Shown one piece after another: positions 1-12,338 of a DNA stretch of 64,000 bases. This DNA comes from Staphylotrichum longicolle (lineage: Eukaryota; Ascomycota; Sordariomycetes; Sordariales; Chaetomiaceae): NCBI GenBank assembly GCA_019096155.1, contig JAHCVI010000001.1:558001-622000 (forward strand), read 5' to 3'. The notes under the pieces are model-generated. The model was given only the letters and a program-made list of their open reading frames with translations. It searched no databases and was not told the DNA's origin. How positions within the stretch are numbered: the stretch's first letter is position 1; each line of letters starts with the position of its first letter. The translations under genes were made by a program, and so were the position numbers.

Positions 1-3000
1 AGACGTTGTGGGCGTTTGCGACGAGAATAGCTGTCGGAAACCTGCGGCATCTTTGGGGGCAGCTCCAAGCGCCCAGCGGAGATGGTGATCCCTGCTGGCC
101 AGGTTAGTTCAAGGGGGAGGCTAAGAATGGGGACGGTTTGAAGTGTCCTCTCGCCAAACTCAATTACTGGTGCTGTGCCTAGCGAGAAGTCAATCAGCGA
201 GGCGCCCCGGAGCATGTTGTTAACAGTCCAGCATTTTGTTGATTCTAATCTCTGTAATCTGGTACCTACCTGAGGCTTTCTGTCTTCAACCCCAACATTC
301 AACGGTCGGGACAACTCTCGGCGGTGGCAACGCCCCCATGCGGGAATCGGAAGACCAGGTGTTTCCCGATCGACAGCCGGGTGATTCTATTAATATAGCC
401 GTTCCTGCTCCCTGGCTGCCTGCAGCGTGGTGGGTGCTGGGACCGCTAACGTGAAGAAGGCACAGCGTGTTACGTACAATCTGGGCTCCGTCTTCGTTCC
501 TGGCTCCGGTTCTTGCCAAGGTGCGTTGAGATCCGAGACCAATCGACCCCACTGGGGAGCTCTGTTGTCGTGGGGTGGAATGTTGCAATCATGGCCTACC
601 GAAGCGAAACTTGTGCATACAATACTGCATACTTTTCTGCGAGAGTCAGGCGATGAAGCCATGTTTCTGGCTTCTGGTAGCCCCGGCCAGGCATTTGCCA
701 ACCCAACCGGCTGCTCCAGATCGAGGGCAGGTTTTCCACTGGGCATGCGCGGCTTCCTGCGGCAGGTTTGCTTGACCGCTCTGTATCGCACGCTGCCCAA
801 CCATTGAACCCACCAAAACCCACCAAACCCACCAAGCCCACCAAACTCGCACACGGGATGATGCCTGTTTGCGGAAGCCCGTTTGGGCATGAAACTTGGC
901 GGTTGAGGCACCACTAGACGCAGGATGCAAAGGGCCCCAAAACGAGCGAGACTTTGTCCAGGGCAGGGAGCTATTAGACCGCCGGCAAATTTGAAAGACC
1001 AATCAAGGATTGCATTTGGCCTCACCAGAGCTTGGGCTGACCTCGGCATGGCGTGTACCGCTTCACGCGCATCTTGAAGCTTCCAAGATGAGCGACTTGG
1101 GTTGCCCTCGTTGACACCATCATCGCAGGCTGGCAGGGCATTGACGGAGTTGGCCGGACCGCAGACTAAGTGGTAACTGGCAAACATTGATCCACCCGCA
1201 ACGTAAACCCCCACGAAGGAAACCGTTGGTTTGAATAAAAGCTTACAAACTCGGGTTGCGGGCTGTGAGAACCCGAGTCATCGCTGCAGACCTGACGGCT
1301 GACGCCGGTCTCGAGAGGCGCTCTGTGGCGTTCATGAAGGCTCGTTCAAACCCACGAAAAGGCTAACTCATGCTTCTGAACCGTCCGGCATCAATGCACC
1401 AAGCTCGATTTTGCAAGCCCTTTCTGAGACACGCAACCCCGTGATGCCGAGGTCCTCAATTCCTTTTCTCGTTCGAGTCTTGGCTGGGAAGCTCATCAGC
1501 AGCAAGTGTTCTACCCCGCCATGTTCAGGAAGCGATAAGGTTCCATGTTTGGAGGGGTAAATGCAGATAAGACATCGCGGGGCTTTTTTGTGGTCAAAGC
1601 TCCTGAAGCTCTCAGCCCTGGAGAGTGCCCTGTCTCTGCTCATTGTTTCATGCATTCGTCTCGGTGCTGCTTCTGGTCCCGCTGGCTGCTGCCCTGGAGC
1701 CTGGAATCCTCTGACCCCGCACTGTTCCAACAGCACGTCACGCATCGCCCGCGCGCCTTATTAGGTACCCATCCGAGGCATCTGGAGACCTTTGGAGTTC
1801 ATGCCCGCAACAACTGTCACATCATCCGAGCTGAAGGCACTTCCTCTGGACGTGCTCCCAAAACAAGTTCAAATCTTTGCGGGCGACGCGGAATGAGGGA
1901 TGCTAATATGGATCCTCTACGACCGAGAGCGAGCGGGCATGGTTTCCACTTGATCCAGATTGCTTCTCCAATTCCCCAAAAATGCACAAGGTGGGTGTGA
2001 AAGAGCGGTCGGTCGGTATCACCTCCTCCAACGGCTGACGAAACATGCAGGGGAACGGTGGTCGAGTCATGCTTCCCTGCTTCCCTGCTTCCCTGCTTTG
2101 TTCGTCCAAAGCTCAGCACGCTACCCTGGACGTGAGGGCATCACCTACCTAAGCATCAAGAACCGGAACAACAGTCGATTGTCTCTTGCAGCTCCACCAC
2201 ATGGCAAAGCCCAACTGCCACCCAGGAGGAAAAAGCAGGCATGGTCAGGCGCACGGCTGGCGGATGCAGGGCACCCAGAACGGCCCCACGATACTGCAAC
2301 TGCGACGCAAGCCTGTGCCTCTGGTGTGTCTCGGATTCGCCAGCCCCCTGCCGCTAATGGGATCTGGTCCTCGCGTATCTGCAACACCAGCTGCGAGCCA
2401 CCAGCCCGTGCCGAAAGTCACGCTGTACTCCAAATTCCCTCATCTCCTACCGCCCTCAGGAGTCGAACCGTCTCCCGATGATTTCTTGTATGGAGCTTCA
2501 GGGCAAGGATTCAATGACAACTGGAGAGGTTCTGCCATGCCCCGACACGGCAGTGGGTTTATCCAGACCGCGAAGCGGTCCGGCGCTGCCCCCGGGGAAC
2601 CTGCTGGTGAGTTCGTCATTCTTTCATTCAGCCTGTGCCCCATACAAGTGTGGCCCAACTAGACCTTCCAACCATCTCGGGAAGAGTCATTGTGTGCACC
2701 AACATCAAAAGCCACACAAGGTCGCAGAGCCGCGAGACGGGGCGGAACGCGGTCCCCTGGCTGGCTCAGGCTGGCCAGTCCCCACCATCTAGCAGACGGC
2801 GCGCTCAACAAGAAGGGTCCCGTGATCGGTTTGTGCAGAGTGATGCGAGCAATCTCCAGCCGCTGCACGTAATATGTGGAGAGGCCACTGGCGACGAAGT
2901 TATGCTGCACAGCGGACATCCCGCATATGAAGCCAAGGTCCTTCATCAAGGAAACTGCTTTGAATATGGGGGGGTGCGTTCCAGCTCCCCAGTTGGTGGT

Positions 3001-6000
3001 GTGGCCTTCCGAGACCGCGTGGTGGGAGCCTCAGATCTTTGCTGCCGAACGGTACCAATTCTTCCAGAGCCACACTGCAACCCCCGAGGCATCGGGCGAC
3101 GACGCCACCAATATGGATAAGCGTACCTTTTTCTAAGGATGAGTGATGCTCGCTAGGACACGACCCGGCTCGGCATGCTGCTGCCTCGGGAGCTTCGAAT
3201 CCGGCCGGGAAGCCAAGCCTACGGGCTTGGTACAAGCGGCATTTCTTAGACAATGCCTGAGGATGCTGTAAACTCGGACGAGATCCATTTACGGCTCCGG
3301 GGCGGAGGCGGTTGAGCGTCCGCAGCTGCTTCACCAGTCTGGTTGATCCAGACATCGAGCGCACCAGGGCGCCCTGGTGCAAGTGCAAGCCATGGTGTGT
3401 GGTATTCCACAGCAATTGGCTGTGTCCCATGCCAACGCTCCCAAACCGAGACCAATGGTGGGTGGGATGAAAGAGCACCCGGTTAAGCGTTGGTGCCATT
3501 GGCTGTCCATCCTGCAGGGTCCTTGCTCTCAAAAGTCCGGCATGACTCTTCACCCATCGAGCCATCGAAGCCGCCGGGTCATTACTTAACCCTCGGAGTC
3601 AAACTTTCCTGTTAGATAGAGGCTGGTGCGTCCCCGGCCAAGGACTTCGACAAATCCGGTCCACCCCGGACCTGCGTGTCGGGTCGCCCCACACCATCGG
3701 CCCGGCTCGGAGCCCTCCCCGAGCTCCGGGTTCCGTCTTCCGACAAAGAGCCCTTGTGACCAGCATGACGTACCCGCCAGTTTCCCGGGCACTGTGCAGT
3801 GATAGGCATCCTGTGGCATCTGGGAGCCAAACATAAATTCTCGTTGCCGATCAGGGGCAAATAAAAAAGACTGGACAACATCAGGGAAACAGACTCGCCC
3901 CCTGCCACCTGCCACCGTTGTGCATGGGCTCGGGTGAGCAAGCAGGCAGGCTCAGCAGGCTCACAGTGGTCGAGGCTTCGTTCTCTCCTCAACTGTATCT
4001 CACTCGCAGTGCCTTCATTCGTGTGCCCTTCCACGGTTCCACCGCGTCCCTCGTGGCTTCATTCCTCGTAACTGGAAGTGAATCAGACTGCTGCCATCTT
4101 TCCATCCCAATGACGTCGCTTTATCAACCAGCCCAACCAATCGCGGAGGTGTCAGCCACACACTAACACGAACTCGGCCACATTTTGAGGACGCTGCATC
4201 TTGCAGACTTTGCCATCACATCAGTGGCGATGTCCCGTACACTTGTTGTTGGGGGACATGCTGTCCTTCACACCGGTGTTGTGTAGGTGGGATGACGCGG
4301 GGAAATGTTGCGATGGTGGTTGAAGAAAGGTTCGGTCGCCCTCGTGTCGCCACACGCCATCGACCAAGACGCCGGTCCGTTTACCCGAGTTCGGCACTTA
4401 TTGTACAGAGTATCGGAGTCGGCCATCTTTGGCCCGAAGCCCTCTATTCCTTTCCACACGGCGAGAAAGTCAGAGGCGGTATGATGTGGACGTCGTTGCC
4501 TTATTTTGAATCAAGACCCCTGCTGTCTGACTGCAAGATCCCATGGAAAAGATGGAGGTCGTTATCGGTACAAGTAAAACGTCGAGTCACGGGAGCACCT
4601 GCTTATGGGAGATAGATAGATAGACAAGGAATGCAGTTTGTAAAAGGAGCCTCTCCGTCAGCTGAAGTGCTTGGGAACCCGACGTGTGTGGCCCATTCTT
4701 CCCCTTTATCATGCACCATTTCTCTACTGCCTTTCACATACGACCATATCCGCGCGAAAATACGGGATCCCGTCCGCTCTCCCCTAGTCAAACGCGTGAG
4801 AGCCAGATCAGTAGTTGGGTCGGTGACGACCAGCGAATCCCTGGTGTTGTATGTTTTTGACTTTTTTTGGTGTTTTGAGTGGAGCTGCCTTGTGGAGTCG
4901 CAGGCGAATCATGACCCGTTAACTACCAGCATCACTCTTGTAACTCCTAACCGTATGCCTCGACAGCTTCCATGTGTGTTTGAATACTGGATAATCTCCT
5001 GCTTATCATGGTAGCTTCGGTTCCTTGCTGCTGTCCCTTTTCAATTGTCCCCTGACTAGACCAGCCCAAGAAAAGCGCTGCTCCGCGTCCACCGCCCCAA
5101 AGGTGTATGTAGAGCACGGCATCGACAGGATAGTTGTCCTTCACCGTGCATGGTTGTCCAGGCGCAACTGTAAAGAGCCAACTCTGGAGAGTCTGTAACT
5201 CCGCGTATTGATTGGGCCCATGGACAGCCGATGGGGTTTGCTGGTTGTGATGAGGATCGACTGAAAGCCGAGCTCGGGGCAGAGACTCGCAGAGTTGGAC
5301 GGGGTTGATGGCGGAGGGACAGTTGGAGAACGGTATTAGGGCTAAGGTGACGTTAATGGTGTGTGGGAGGTAATTAGAGGACACGTGGGGAGGGGATCGA
5401 TTATCCTGCCCGTTAGTTACAAGCCTCAACACCAGGTACCCCGAGCTCCTCCGCGAGGTAGTCATCTACACTACTGATATCTATAACGCTCTCACCGTCA
5501 AGGCCCCCGACATTGGGTGAAGGACAAACAGACAGCAGTGCCCCTATTTAAATGCAAAACTAGCTGGTGGTAGGGATTCTTGAGGTGCTATCGCCCGAGT
5601 ATAGATGACGGGTGCACGCCACCTCACCAGTTGGGCAACGATCAGATAAAAGACTGTCCGGCTGCTTGGCCGATGACAGTTATCCCGCACTTATTCAGCA
5701 AGAAAATGGACCGGACGGAGGTTAAGCTCACGATACAGACCGTCGTAACCAGCAAGGGCGCACGCCCGACCAGCCCGGTAACACTTCTCTGAACGTCTCT
5801 CCGCGGTGGGTACGGTAGGTCGCTTCTGAGGCAGGCATTAGCCTCGCGTGTAAACTCCAGTGGCAGAGAGATGAGCTGCTCGCAAATTTCAGCGCCGAAT
5901 GCTGGGTGTTTAATGCACAGGGACCTGTGGCTGATTTTGTCCTCATCCAGGCAGAGGGGGGGGGAAGCAAAACCATCTGAATAAGTACCAAGCACCAGCG

Positions 6001-6227
6001 AACCATGCCGCAACAGGCGCTAAGAATTCCACAGAGCAACGACGCGGAATCCAGTGGACCGTTTAACAACTCTCCATCTCCGTCAACAGCTAAACCAAGG
6101 GATTGTCATCCGCGTATGTCTGCCTAGGCTCAGTGTTGCAACCCCCTGTTCCCCAGCCAACCGAACCGTCTCTCTTAGGGGCATAAACAAGACTGACGGA
6201 CAGAGAACCATCATAGGCAATGCCACC
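1..6227. other. 6.2 kb without a supportable gene
   Basis: Many frames are open here because the DNA is GC-rich, but none shows a family motif, a coherent exon chain or protein-like composition. The longest open frames (minus 390-1214 and minus 2900-3565) are rich in Cys, His, Arg and Pro, as expected of chance frames. A short GATA microsatellite lies at 4611-4624. A minus-strand frame open to the left edge (1-215) could be the 5' end of a truncated gene but cannot be identified. I see no tRNA or rRNA. Confidence 0.5.
4611..4624. repeat. GATA microsatellite
   Basis: Short tandem GATA run in non-coding sequence. It resembles the TAGA/TCTA tails of the LINE elements further on, but no LINE sequence is seen beside it, so it is probably an independent simple repeat. 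Confidence 0.7.
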
Positions 6228-7372
6228 ATGGGCGCAGTCCACGAGATCATCGGCCCGCAGTGCCAAGCTCTCGATCTCTCAGACGCACTGCGAGGCGTCT
6301 CAGAGGCGACGGTCCACGACGGCCTCTTCTGCAGGCTCTGCGCCAAGCAATGCTTTGGTCTGTACGTAGGCTACAACCGCCGCAATGCCGAGTTGGAGGC
6401 ACTGCTGGGTTAGGAACCCGCCGTGCTGCAGGCTTCCAAGACACTGCTTGCCAGCCAACAATGTGAAGGCGTCACGTCCGAGGGGCAGGTTCACGAAGTT
6501 CACGACTACCTCTTCAGATAGTATGTGCTGCTCGGGAAGGTCATCTCGGCCCGCAAGCTGCATCACAAGCTTTCTTCTCCCTCGAGACCCATGATGGACT
6601 ACGGCCACAATCACCCAGCAACTAAATGCCTTCAGAACTCGAAAAACTATTCGGGTTCAATCGAAAGCTCGTGGAGAGCAGAGACAACCAAGAGCCTACA
6701 ACGGCTTCCGCCTCGAATTTTGAGCATTATGATCCCAGGCTCCGATCAGTTCCCTTTTGCGTTGCCACCCATTTGGGAGCAAGCCTACAAGACCATCAGG
6801 TCGATGGCCTGCAGTACCAAGCGAAAGAGCTTGCTGGATAGACTGGGCTTCATGTCGGCCAAGCTCGAGCTCACACCGGATGTCATCAGTGAGAGATCGG
6901 GCACTCAAGAGGCCATGGAATGAGACAGAGCCTATGGTAAGCGAACCCACCCGGTCCGGCGGCGTGTGTGAGTAGGCGTCTAATCCCAAGGACTCGCCGC
7001 TGGGCGAGTGGAGCATGCACAACGACCGTCAAGCTGCGACTGGGGTACCTGCGGGAGCAGATGGTGGCGCTGGGCGAGGGGTTTGAGACGCCGAGAGGGG
7101 AAATAAGGATTAAGTCCTGGGCCGATGTCATATTTAGCAGCAGGGACAAGTGGGCGCATGGGCGGTGCGAGTTGGATGACAGGGTGGCGCAGCGCGGTGA
7201 CCTGGTCATAATGATGGGTGAGGACGAGGAGGGCTTGCTGAAGGGGTGTACCGTGATGACGTTTGCGCTGCAGACGAAACCATGGGCGACGGAGGTGGAT
7301 TTGCGCAAGAGCTTCGTCAACGTAGATTTAGAGTTTCCGAGGGTGGGGTTGGATGAGTTGTGGTTGGATTAG
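6228..7372 (+). pseudogene. Unrecognised coding-like locus, broken by stops and frame changes
   Basis: The ATG at 6228 sits in a good context (CACCATGGG) and opens a frame with a Cys pair (FCRLCAKQC). That frame is interrupted by TAG at 6411 and again near 6519, yet keeps protein-like composition to about 6600. Coding-like sequence then appears to move to other frames. The tail 6968-7372 encodes about 130 residues ending GLDELWLD, including the segment KSWADVIFSSRDKWAHGR. A possible intron lies at 6935-6973 (GTAAGC...GAGTAG). I do not recognise the family. It may be a decayed gene, with TAG codons that could derive from CAG, or an intron-rich gene whose splicing I could not resolve. Confidence 0.35.
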
Positions 7373-7493
7373 CCGGGTTGCTGAGTGTATGTTGACTACA
7401 CTTGACAGTGGATGAGCGTGTTGAATCTAGGACGAATATGACATGAGAACCCCTTCTAGACATCGGCCAAACACACACCGTGGAGCGAGAAGC

Positions 7494-8599
7494 TCACAGT
7501 GGCCAGTCCCAGGCGGACCGTTCAGTGTTGCGCCGTGTTACCTCGACATCATCACCCACAGACACGGTAACCCCTCCGGTGTGACGGCCGTCCAAGAAAG
7601 CATAGCGCCCAAACACGGGCGACCACTTTGACCCAGGATCAACCCTTCTGTCCTTCATGAGCCTCTTCAAAACACTTCCATCCTCGCCGTCCGCGGGCCT
7701 TCCGGTCTTGTAATCCACATTCAAGCTGACACACCTCACACAATTGCCTGTCACTTGAAAGGTGCTCTTCTGGACGCCGTCTCCATCCTCATTCCCAATC
7801 TGGAGTTCGGCCCAGAAGTCCTCTGCCCAAGCATCTTCTCCCTGGCCGTCGACGACGATGTTGGGCCGGAACTTGTACATCTCCACGGGAAAGCCGTTGA
7901 GAAGACGCTCTCTGACATCCTGCAGCGAAGACTCGGACGTCACCATCAAGGGCGCCACGTCGGAAAAGCTGATCCATGGCGCTCCGTCTGACCCCTGAGA
8001 TCCGGTGATGTAGGAGGTCCAGGAGGTGATCCATCCCTTCTGTTGGGGTTCTTGGGCTGACTTGGGCACAAGCGTCTTGCCCAAAACAGCTCGTCTTCCG
8101 TCGCCGAGGTAGACGAGAATCGTGGGGACACCAAAGCGCTGAGTGAACCACGCGTCGTATGAGTCACCCATGCGGTAGGCAGATGCCGGGCTGCCGTGCA
8201 GGTTTGTCTCGATTCTTTCAAGGAAGGACAGGTCGGGGGTAAGGGGCACCTTGAGGAGCTGGCTGTCCTTTCCGGCCTCGGTATCGTGCGGCAGGCTGCC
8301 GCGGAAACGCACATCAATCACTTCCTCCCCGTCCTGTGAGCCTGGAACGATTTGCTGTTCAAAGAGGGCGCAGAGTGGATGTGTATCCAGCTGTATCTTC
8401 TTCAGCTCGCCAGTGCCCGTAGGCACCTCGTACAGCATGAATCGTCGGTCATGGGTAATTCCTTGGGGTCCTATATGGGCCGAACTGAGCTCGATGGCGC
8501 GTAGACCCTTGATCGGGTAGACATAGAGCTATCTCATGGGTTAGGGACGACGCTGAATCAGGTGATGGGGGAACTCGCAGCTGTGATTTTCATGGTCAT
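7494..8599 (-). CDS. MOSC-domain protein (mARC / molybdenum-cofactor sulfurase C-terminal type)
   Basis: The predicted product is about 350 residues. The N-terminal MOSC beta-barrel motif (LYVYPIKGLRAIEL) starts in exon 2. Further on come the MOSC core segments FRPNIVVDG and AWAED, and the conserved Cys motif NCVRC followed by NVDYKTGRP. In this family the conserved Cys coordinates molybdenum in mARC-like N-hydroxylated-substrate reductases; the substrate here is unknown. Exon 1 codes only MTMKITA (8579-8599). The intron at 8529-8578 is 50 nt, starts with GC (GCGAGT), contains a CTAAC branch site and ends in TAG. Splicing it gives MKITALYVYPIKG, the expected family N-terminus. ATGs at 8599 and 8593 are both in frame. 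No obvious mitochondrial presequence is seen. Confidence 0.88.
8529..8578 (-). other. GC-AG intron of the MOSC gene
   Basis: The minus strand reads GCT|GCGAGT at the donor, CCCTAAC as branch site and ATAG at the acceptor, giving a 50-nt intron. No GT donor between the MKIT codons and the MOSC core restores the frame, whereas this GC donor does so exactly. Confidence 0.7.
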
Positions 8600-9384
8600 C
8601 TTGCGCAGTATCTGCTGTCGTGGCTTTGAGAAACGGCTCAAGTTGGTCTGGGCAGAGGGAAACTACGAAAATAGCGGTGTGTGAAAGGCTGGTGAGCCAA
8701 ACAAGAGATGACTCCCAAATCGGTGCTGACTGCTGAGTGTGAGTCTTGCGAAGCTGTGCCAATAAAGACCGGGCCCACCAATTAGTAAGGATTTTCTAGA
8801 GCCGTTTCGGAATCAAAACCGAACCTTGCTTCCAAACGTAAAGTAGCGTGTGCTGCCTCACATCATCTCGGAACTTCCGGATCACGATACAAGAGAAACA
8901 CCGTGAGTTTGTTTATAGGGCCCAGTGTGGGTGCAACACCCGCGTATCTGGTCGCCTGGCGCATGCAAGGTAATTACGTGGCAAGGAGTTCGGATTGGAT
9001 GTTGTCCAATCATGACGGGAAGGGCACTCTTGCCTGGTCGGCTCTGCGCGTGTCCCCAGCGACTTAGACATGGCCGTTGCTGGCTTTGAATTATGTGGTT
9101 TACCCCCCTGGCCCAGTTTCGTCGTGGTGCTGCTTCCCAGCTCCACGTGTCGACGAAGCAACCCGGGTCCTATGGGGTCAGTGTGCTCCGCAAGAACGCT
9201 GCATGCTTATTAGTGTCACACTCACCATAAACCCGAATCTACGTCATGTGCTCAGTCCCAGGTTAAGGCGCCATATGAGCTATCATCCATCTCTTCCGAC
9301 CAGCGAACCCACGTTACAAGCCAACCAGACATCTTCATTGGGAATCAGCGGTCGGCATCTCAAGAGAACCCCTCATCTCAAAAG
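8600..9384. promoter_or_regulatory. Divergent intergenic region, MOSC gene / hydrolase
   Basis: About 785 bp separate the two divergent starts, so this should hold both promoters. I see no coding sequence, clear TATA box or repeat. Confidence 0.4.
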
Positions 9385-10426
9385 ATGGAAGACAAGACTG
9401 CCACGTTGCACACCAAGCCCGGGGCCTCCCTCCACATCTCAATCCTCAACCCACGGCCCAAGGACCAGAACCCGCTGTCCGACATCCTCGTGGTATTCCT
9501 GAACGGCCTCGCCCTCCCCTGCGCAGCTTGGAGTGAGACGGTCGACCACTTCCTCAACCTCCGCAACGAGTCCAACCAGCCAACCCCTGCCCTCCTCTGC
9601 TACGACCGCTACGGCCAAGGTAAATCAGACTCAGACCCAACCGACCCTCCCGACACACCCTACGGACACGACGCCCGCGCCTCCGTCGCCGACCTCCACC
9701 AACTGCTCGCCCAAATCAGTCACGATGAACTCCACCGCCCGGTTGAAGACCTCCGGCTCATCCTCGTCTGCAACTCCATCGGCTGTGCCCTGGCCCGCCT
9801 CTATGCGGCCGAGCATCCACGCCGCGTTGAGGCGTACTTATTCCTCGACTCGATGATGGCCAACACGGATTTTGTCTCGATTTTCCCCGACCCAGACCAG
9901 TCCGGGTTCGACGAAGGAACGCTCCCAGAGGACGTGACGGCCGATGACCTGCGCCATGCGCGGGCCAAATTCCGCCAGTTCTTTCATCCAAACGTGTCAA
10001 ACTCGGAACACCTGGATCGGAGGCAGCTGAGGGCGCTGCTTCCGCGGGCGGATGGGCCTGCCCTGCCAGATGGACCGGGCGGGGCATCTCCGCTGTTGGT
10101 CGTGGTGGGACATGACTGGGACGAGTTTGCGGAGCAGTGCGAGGGGGTGAGTCCGTCTCGGACACATGCAGAGTCCTGAAGGTTGTGCTAACATTGGGGT
10201 AATGTAGGGCTCCTTGTCTGTGCCCAAAGCCGTCATCAACACGTACATGAACCCGACCTGGGGTTCGTACAACGAGGGTCTTACCCGCCTTGTTGGGACG
10301 AAGCGTGAAGTGAAGATAGCCAGGGGTTGCGGGCACTTCATCCAGAAGGATGATCCCGCTTTTGTGGCAACGGAGATCAACACAATCTTGAATGAATTGG
10401 AAGAGCGCAAAATAGCAGGTTCGTAG
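9385..10426 (+). CDS. Alpha/beta-hydrolase fold protein
   Basis: Two exons (9385-10146 and 10208-10426) encode about 326 residues. The 61-nt intron has GTGAGT, a GCTAAC branch site and GTAG, and is phase 0. The protein has the early strand LVVFLNGLAL, the segment YDRYGQGKSD typical of hydrolase-1 proteins, and a nucleophile elbow CNSIG with Ser131, a variant of GxSxG with Cys at the first position. The late GCGHFIQKDDP segment supplies the catalytic His (about 297). No signal peptide is seen, so it is probably intracellular. The substrate cannot be told from sequence; esterase, lipase or epoxide-hydrolase-like activity are all possible. Confidence 0.88.
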
Positions 10427-10814
10427 CCGGCCGCTTGGTCGGGTGGCTGTTAGTAGGCTTGGGTTGTTGAGTACGGAGCCTGGAGAAGGAAGATGACCAG
10501 CCATGCAAACACAATCCTGTAGCCGTCATGATGCCGAATCCAGCCATGCCAACAAATACACACTACTTCTAGGTGCTCTACCAACAGCTATAGTGATACC
10601 ATGTTGCGACGCGCGGGATGCCTATTGTGAGAGGGCCAACACCCTTGTCCGAGCAGCCGTGTCAGCTCGGTACCTCAACAACCGAAGACCAGCAACCACG
10701 AAGCCTAAACACTCCAATGCCAATCCAAATAGACCTCTCTCCAACACCCAGACGACTCGCATTTATCTTCAGTGCACCGAATTCCAGCTTCTCCAACAAT
10801 AGACACTGGCCCCT
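10427..10814. other. Convergent 3' intergenic region
   Basis: It lies between the ends of the hydrolase and the CE4 deacetylase. No coding signal, RNA gene or repeat is seen. Confidence 0.4.
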
Positions 10815-11597
10815 TCACACACCCCAATACCAGTTCTCAGCAGGATCGCAGAGACACTCGCCGACCGTCACGGCCCTGTACCCGCGCTGCTGTATCTCCA
10901 TGAGCATCCAAGGGACCAAAGACTCTGCTGTGTGCAGCAGGGAGTCGTGACTGAGCACCAGGAACGAATTCCCAAACCGTTGCTCGTCCAATGCCCGAGA
11001 GAAGTTTTCCATGGCTGCCCCGATATCCCCCGCTTCCTGGTGCAGATAGTCCTTTGGGTCGACGTCAAAGTTGACCACATGGTACCCCATCTGTTCCGTC
11101 TCCCACAGGCACTCGGCCGAGCACGAGGCGTAGGGCGGCCGTAGGTAGGTTGGGGCTTTGCCGAGGACGTCGAAAAGCGCCTTCTCTAGATGGTGAACTT
11201 GAAACTGCCGCGAGTGGGAATCGATGGTTGACAGATCGGCGTGAGACCAGGTGTGCGAGCCGATCTGGTGGCCCGAGTTGTCTATCCGTCTCAGGATATC
11301 GGGCCAGGGCGTTGAGAAATCGTTGATGCCGCGAGACCAGTTCTCGCCGTTGATAAAAAAGGTGGCCTTGGCGCCGAAGTCGTCCAAGACGTCCAACACA
11401 TGGCTGGTGTAGACGAACGGGCCATCATCAAACGTAAGGGCCACGACGCCGGGAACAGTGCAATGCTCGATGATGACGCCGCGCGGAACAGTGCTTGGCG
11501 CCCGAGCTGTTACATTGGCGCGAGATGTAGGCGTGGCATACCCTCTCGAGGAGAACATGGCGATAACGAGCAGTGCAGGCAGATTCGTGGCCATCAT
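10815..11597 (-). CDS. Polysaccharide (chitin) deacetylase, CE4 / NodB family, secreted
   Basis: Single-exon gene of about 260 residues. The chosen start (11597, MMATNLPALLV...) gives a signal peptide with a hydrophobic core at residues 7-15; an upstream ATG at 11633 would only add a polar leader. NodB motifs occur in order: TFDDGP (Asp57/Asp58), SHTWSH (His115/His119, metal binding with Asp58), RPPYASCS (motif 3), DVDPKDY and VLSHDS. All catalytic and zinc residues are present. It probably removes acetyl groups from chitin or another N-acetylated glycan at the cell wall. No chitin-binding domain or GPI signal is seen; the C-terminus has a Cys pair (ECLCDP). Confidence 0.93.
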   Translation of the reverse strand: MMATNLPALLVIAMFSSRGYATPTSRANVTARAPSTVPRGVIIEHCTVPGVVALTFDDGPFVYTSHVLDVLDDFGAKATFFINGENWSRGINDFSTPWPDILRRIDNSGHQIGSHTWSHADLSTIDSHSRQFQVHHLEKALFDVLGKAPTYLRPPYASCSAECLWETEQMGYHVVNFDVDPKDYLHQEAGDIGAAMENFSRALDEQRFGNSFLVLSHDSLLHTAESLVPWMLMEIQQRGYRAVTVGECLCDPAENWYWGV

Positions 11598-12338
11598 GGT
11601 TGTTGGAGCGGGTTGGCGCGGATCTCCGGACAAATGCTTCGGGTAACAAATGCAACCGGATGCGAGATAGAGATGGCGTTGGCTTCGATTAAGAGATGGC
11701 TACCTTCGAGTAGGAGAACAAGTCGAAAGATCACGGGAGCAGAGTGGACTCGCCCAAGGAAATCGAGTTGAACGTTGAATAAAGAGGAGGGGCCAACGGG
11801 CTTTGCATCGCGTCTTGCGAGCAGGTGCAAGGGGAGAGCCCATTTCGACTGTCTTTCATCATTCGGCCAGTCCCGGGCACCTGTGGAAGGCGAGGGCCAT
11901 CCACACTGAACCAGGGCAGCTGCCCAATCCCAAAAATGACCGGGAAAAAGTGCTCTCGGCTGCTCCCTGTTTGCCGCGCAGTCTTGGTGTGGGAGAAGGC
12001 ACGGCAACGTGGAACCCCGGGACATCGGCAGCTACGGTCTAGTCCAAGGCAGAACTTGCCGTTCACAACCGGCCTAGTCTATGTCGGGCTCGAGGAAGCA
12101 CGGATAGACCAGGGGCCAAAGGGCGATGTTGGAGCCCGCTTGCTGTCCCAGTCTTCGCCATTGTGTGTTTCCGCTTCCAAGCTCAAGGAGCTCTCACAAT
12201 ATCTTCGTTCAGCACCCAAAGGTTCCAAAGTTGACAGTAACCGGCCGATCAACGGTTGAAAGCACCCAATGGCTCGACATGATGTCTGCATTTGTTGTTG
12301 GTTGCGAAATTGGTCGCTTCAGCCCTCTCGGCCACGTT
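11598..12338. other. Intergenic, upstream of CE4 gene
   Basis: This 741-bp stretch lies between the CE4 start and the stop of the DUF7719-like gene, both on the minus strand. Open frames here lack motifs. It presumably contains the CE4 promoter. Confidence 0.4.

Noticed and set aside
1..215. Minus-strand frame open through the left edge, starting MLRGASLIDF
   Set aside because: Possible 5' end of a truncated gene, but too short, with no motif, and the frame is also open upstream of the ATG.
390..1214. 274-codon minus-strand ORF
   Set aside because: Composition is that of a chance frame in GC-rich DNA (Cys, His, Arg, Trp and Pro rich), with no domain signal and several overlapping open frames.
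2440..2530. TCGAACC-like box suggesting a tRNA on the minus strand
   Set aside because: The bases around it do not form a T stem, and no cloverleaf can be folded.
2659..3126. Minus-strand frame with protein-like text (GHTTNWGAGTHPP, SAVQHNFVASGLSTYYVQRL) interrupted by one TGA
   Set aside because: Suggestive of a decayed gene, but no family could be named and the opposite strand is open too, so it was not called.
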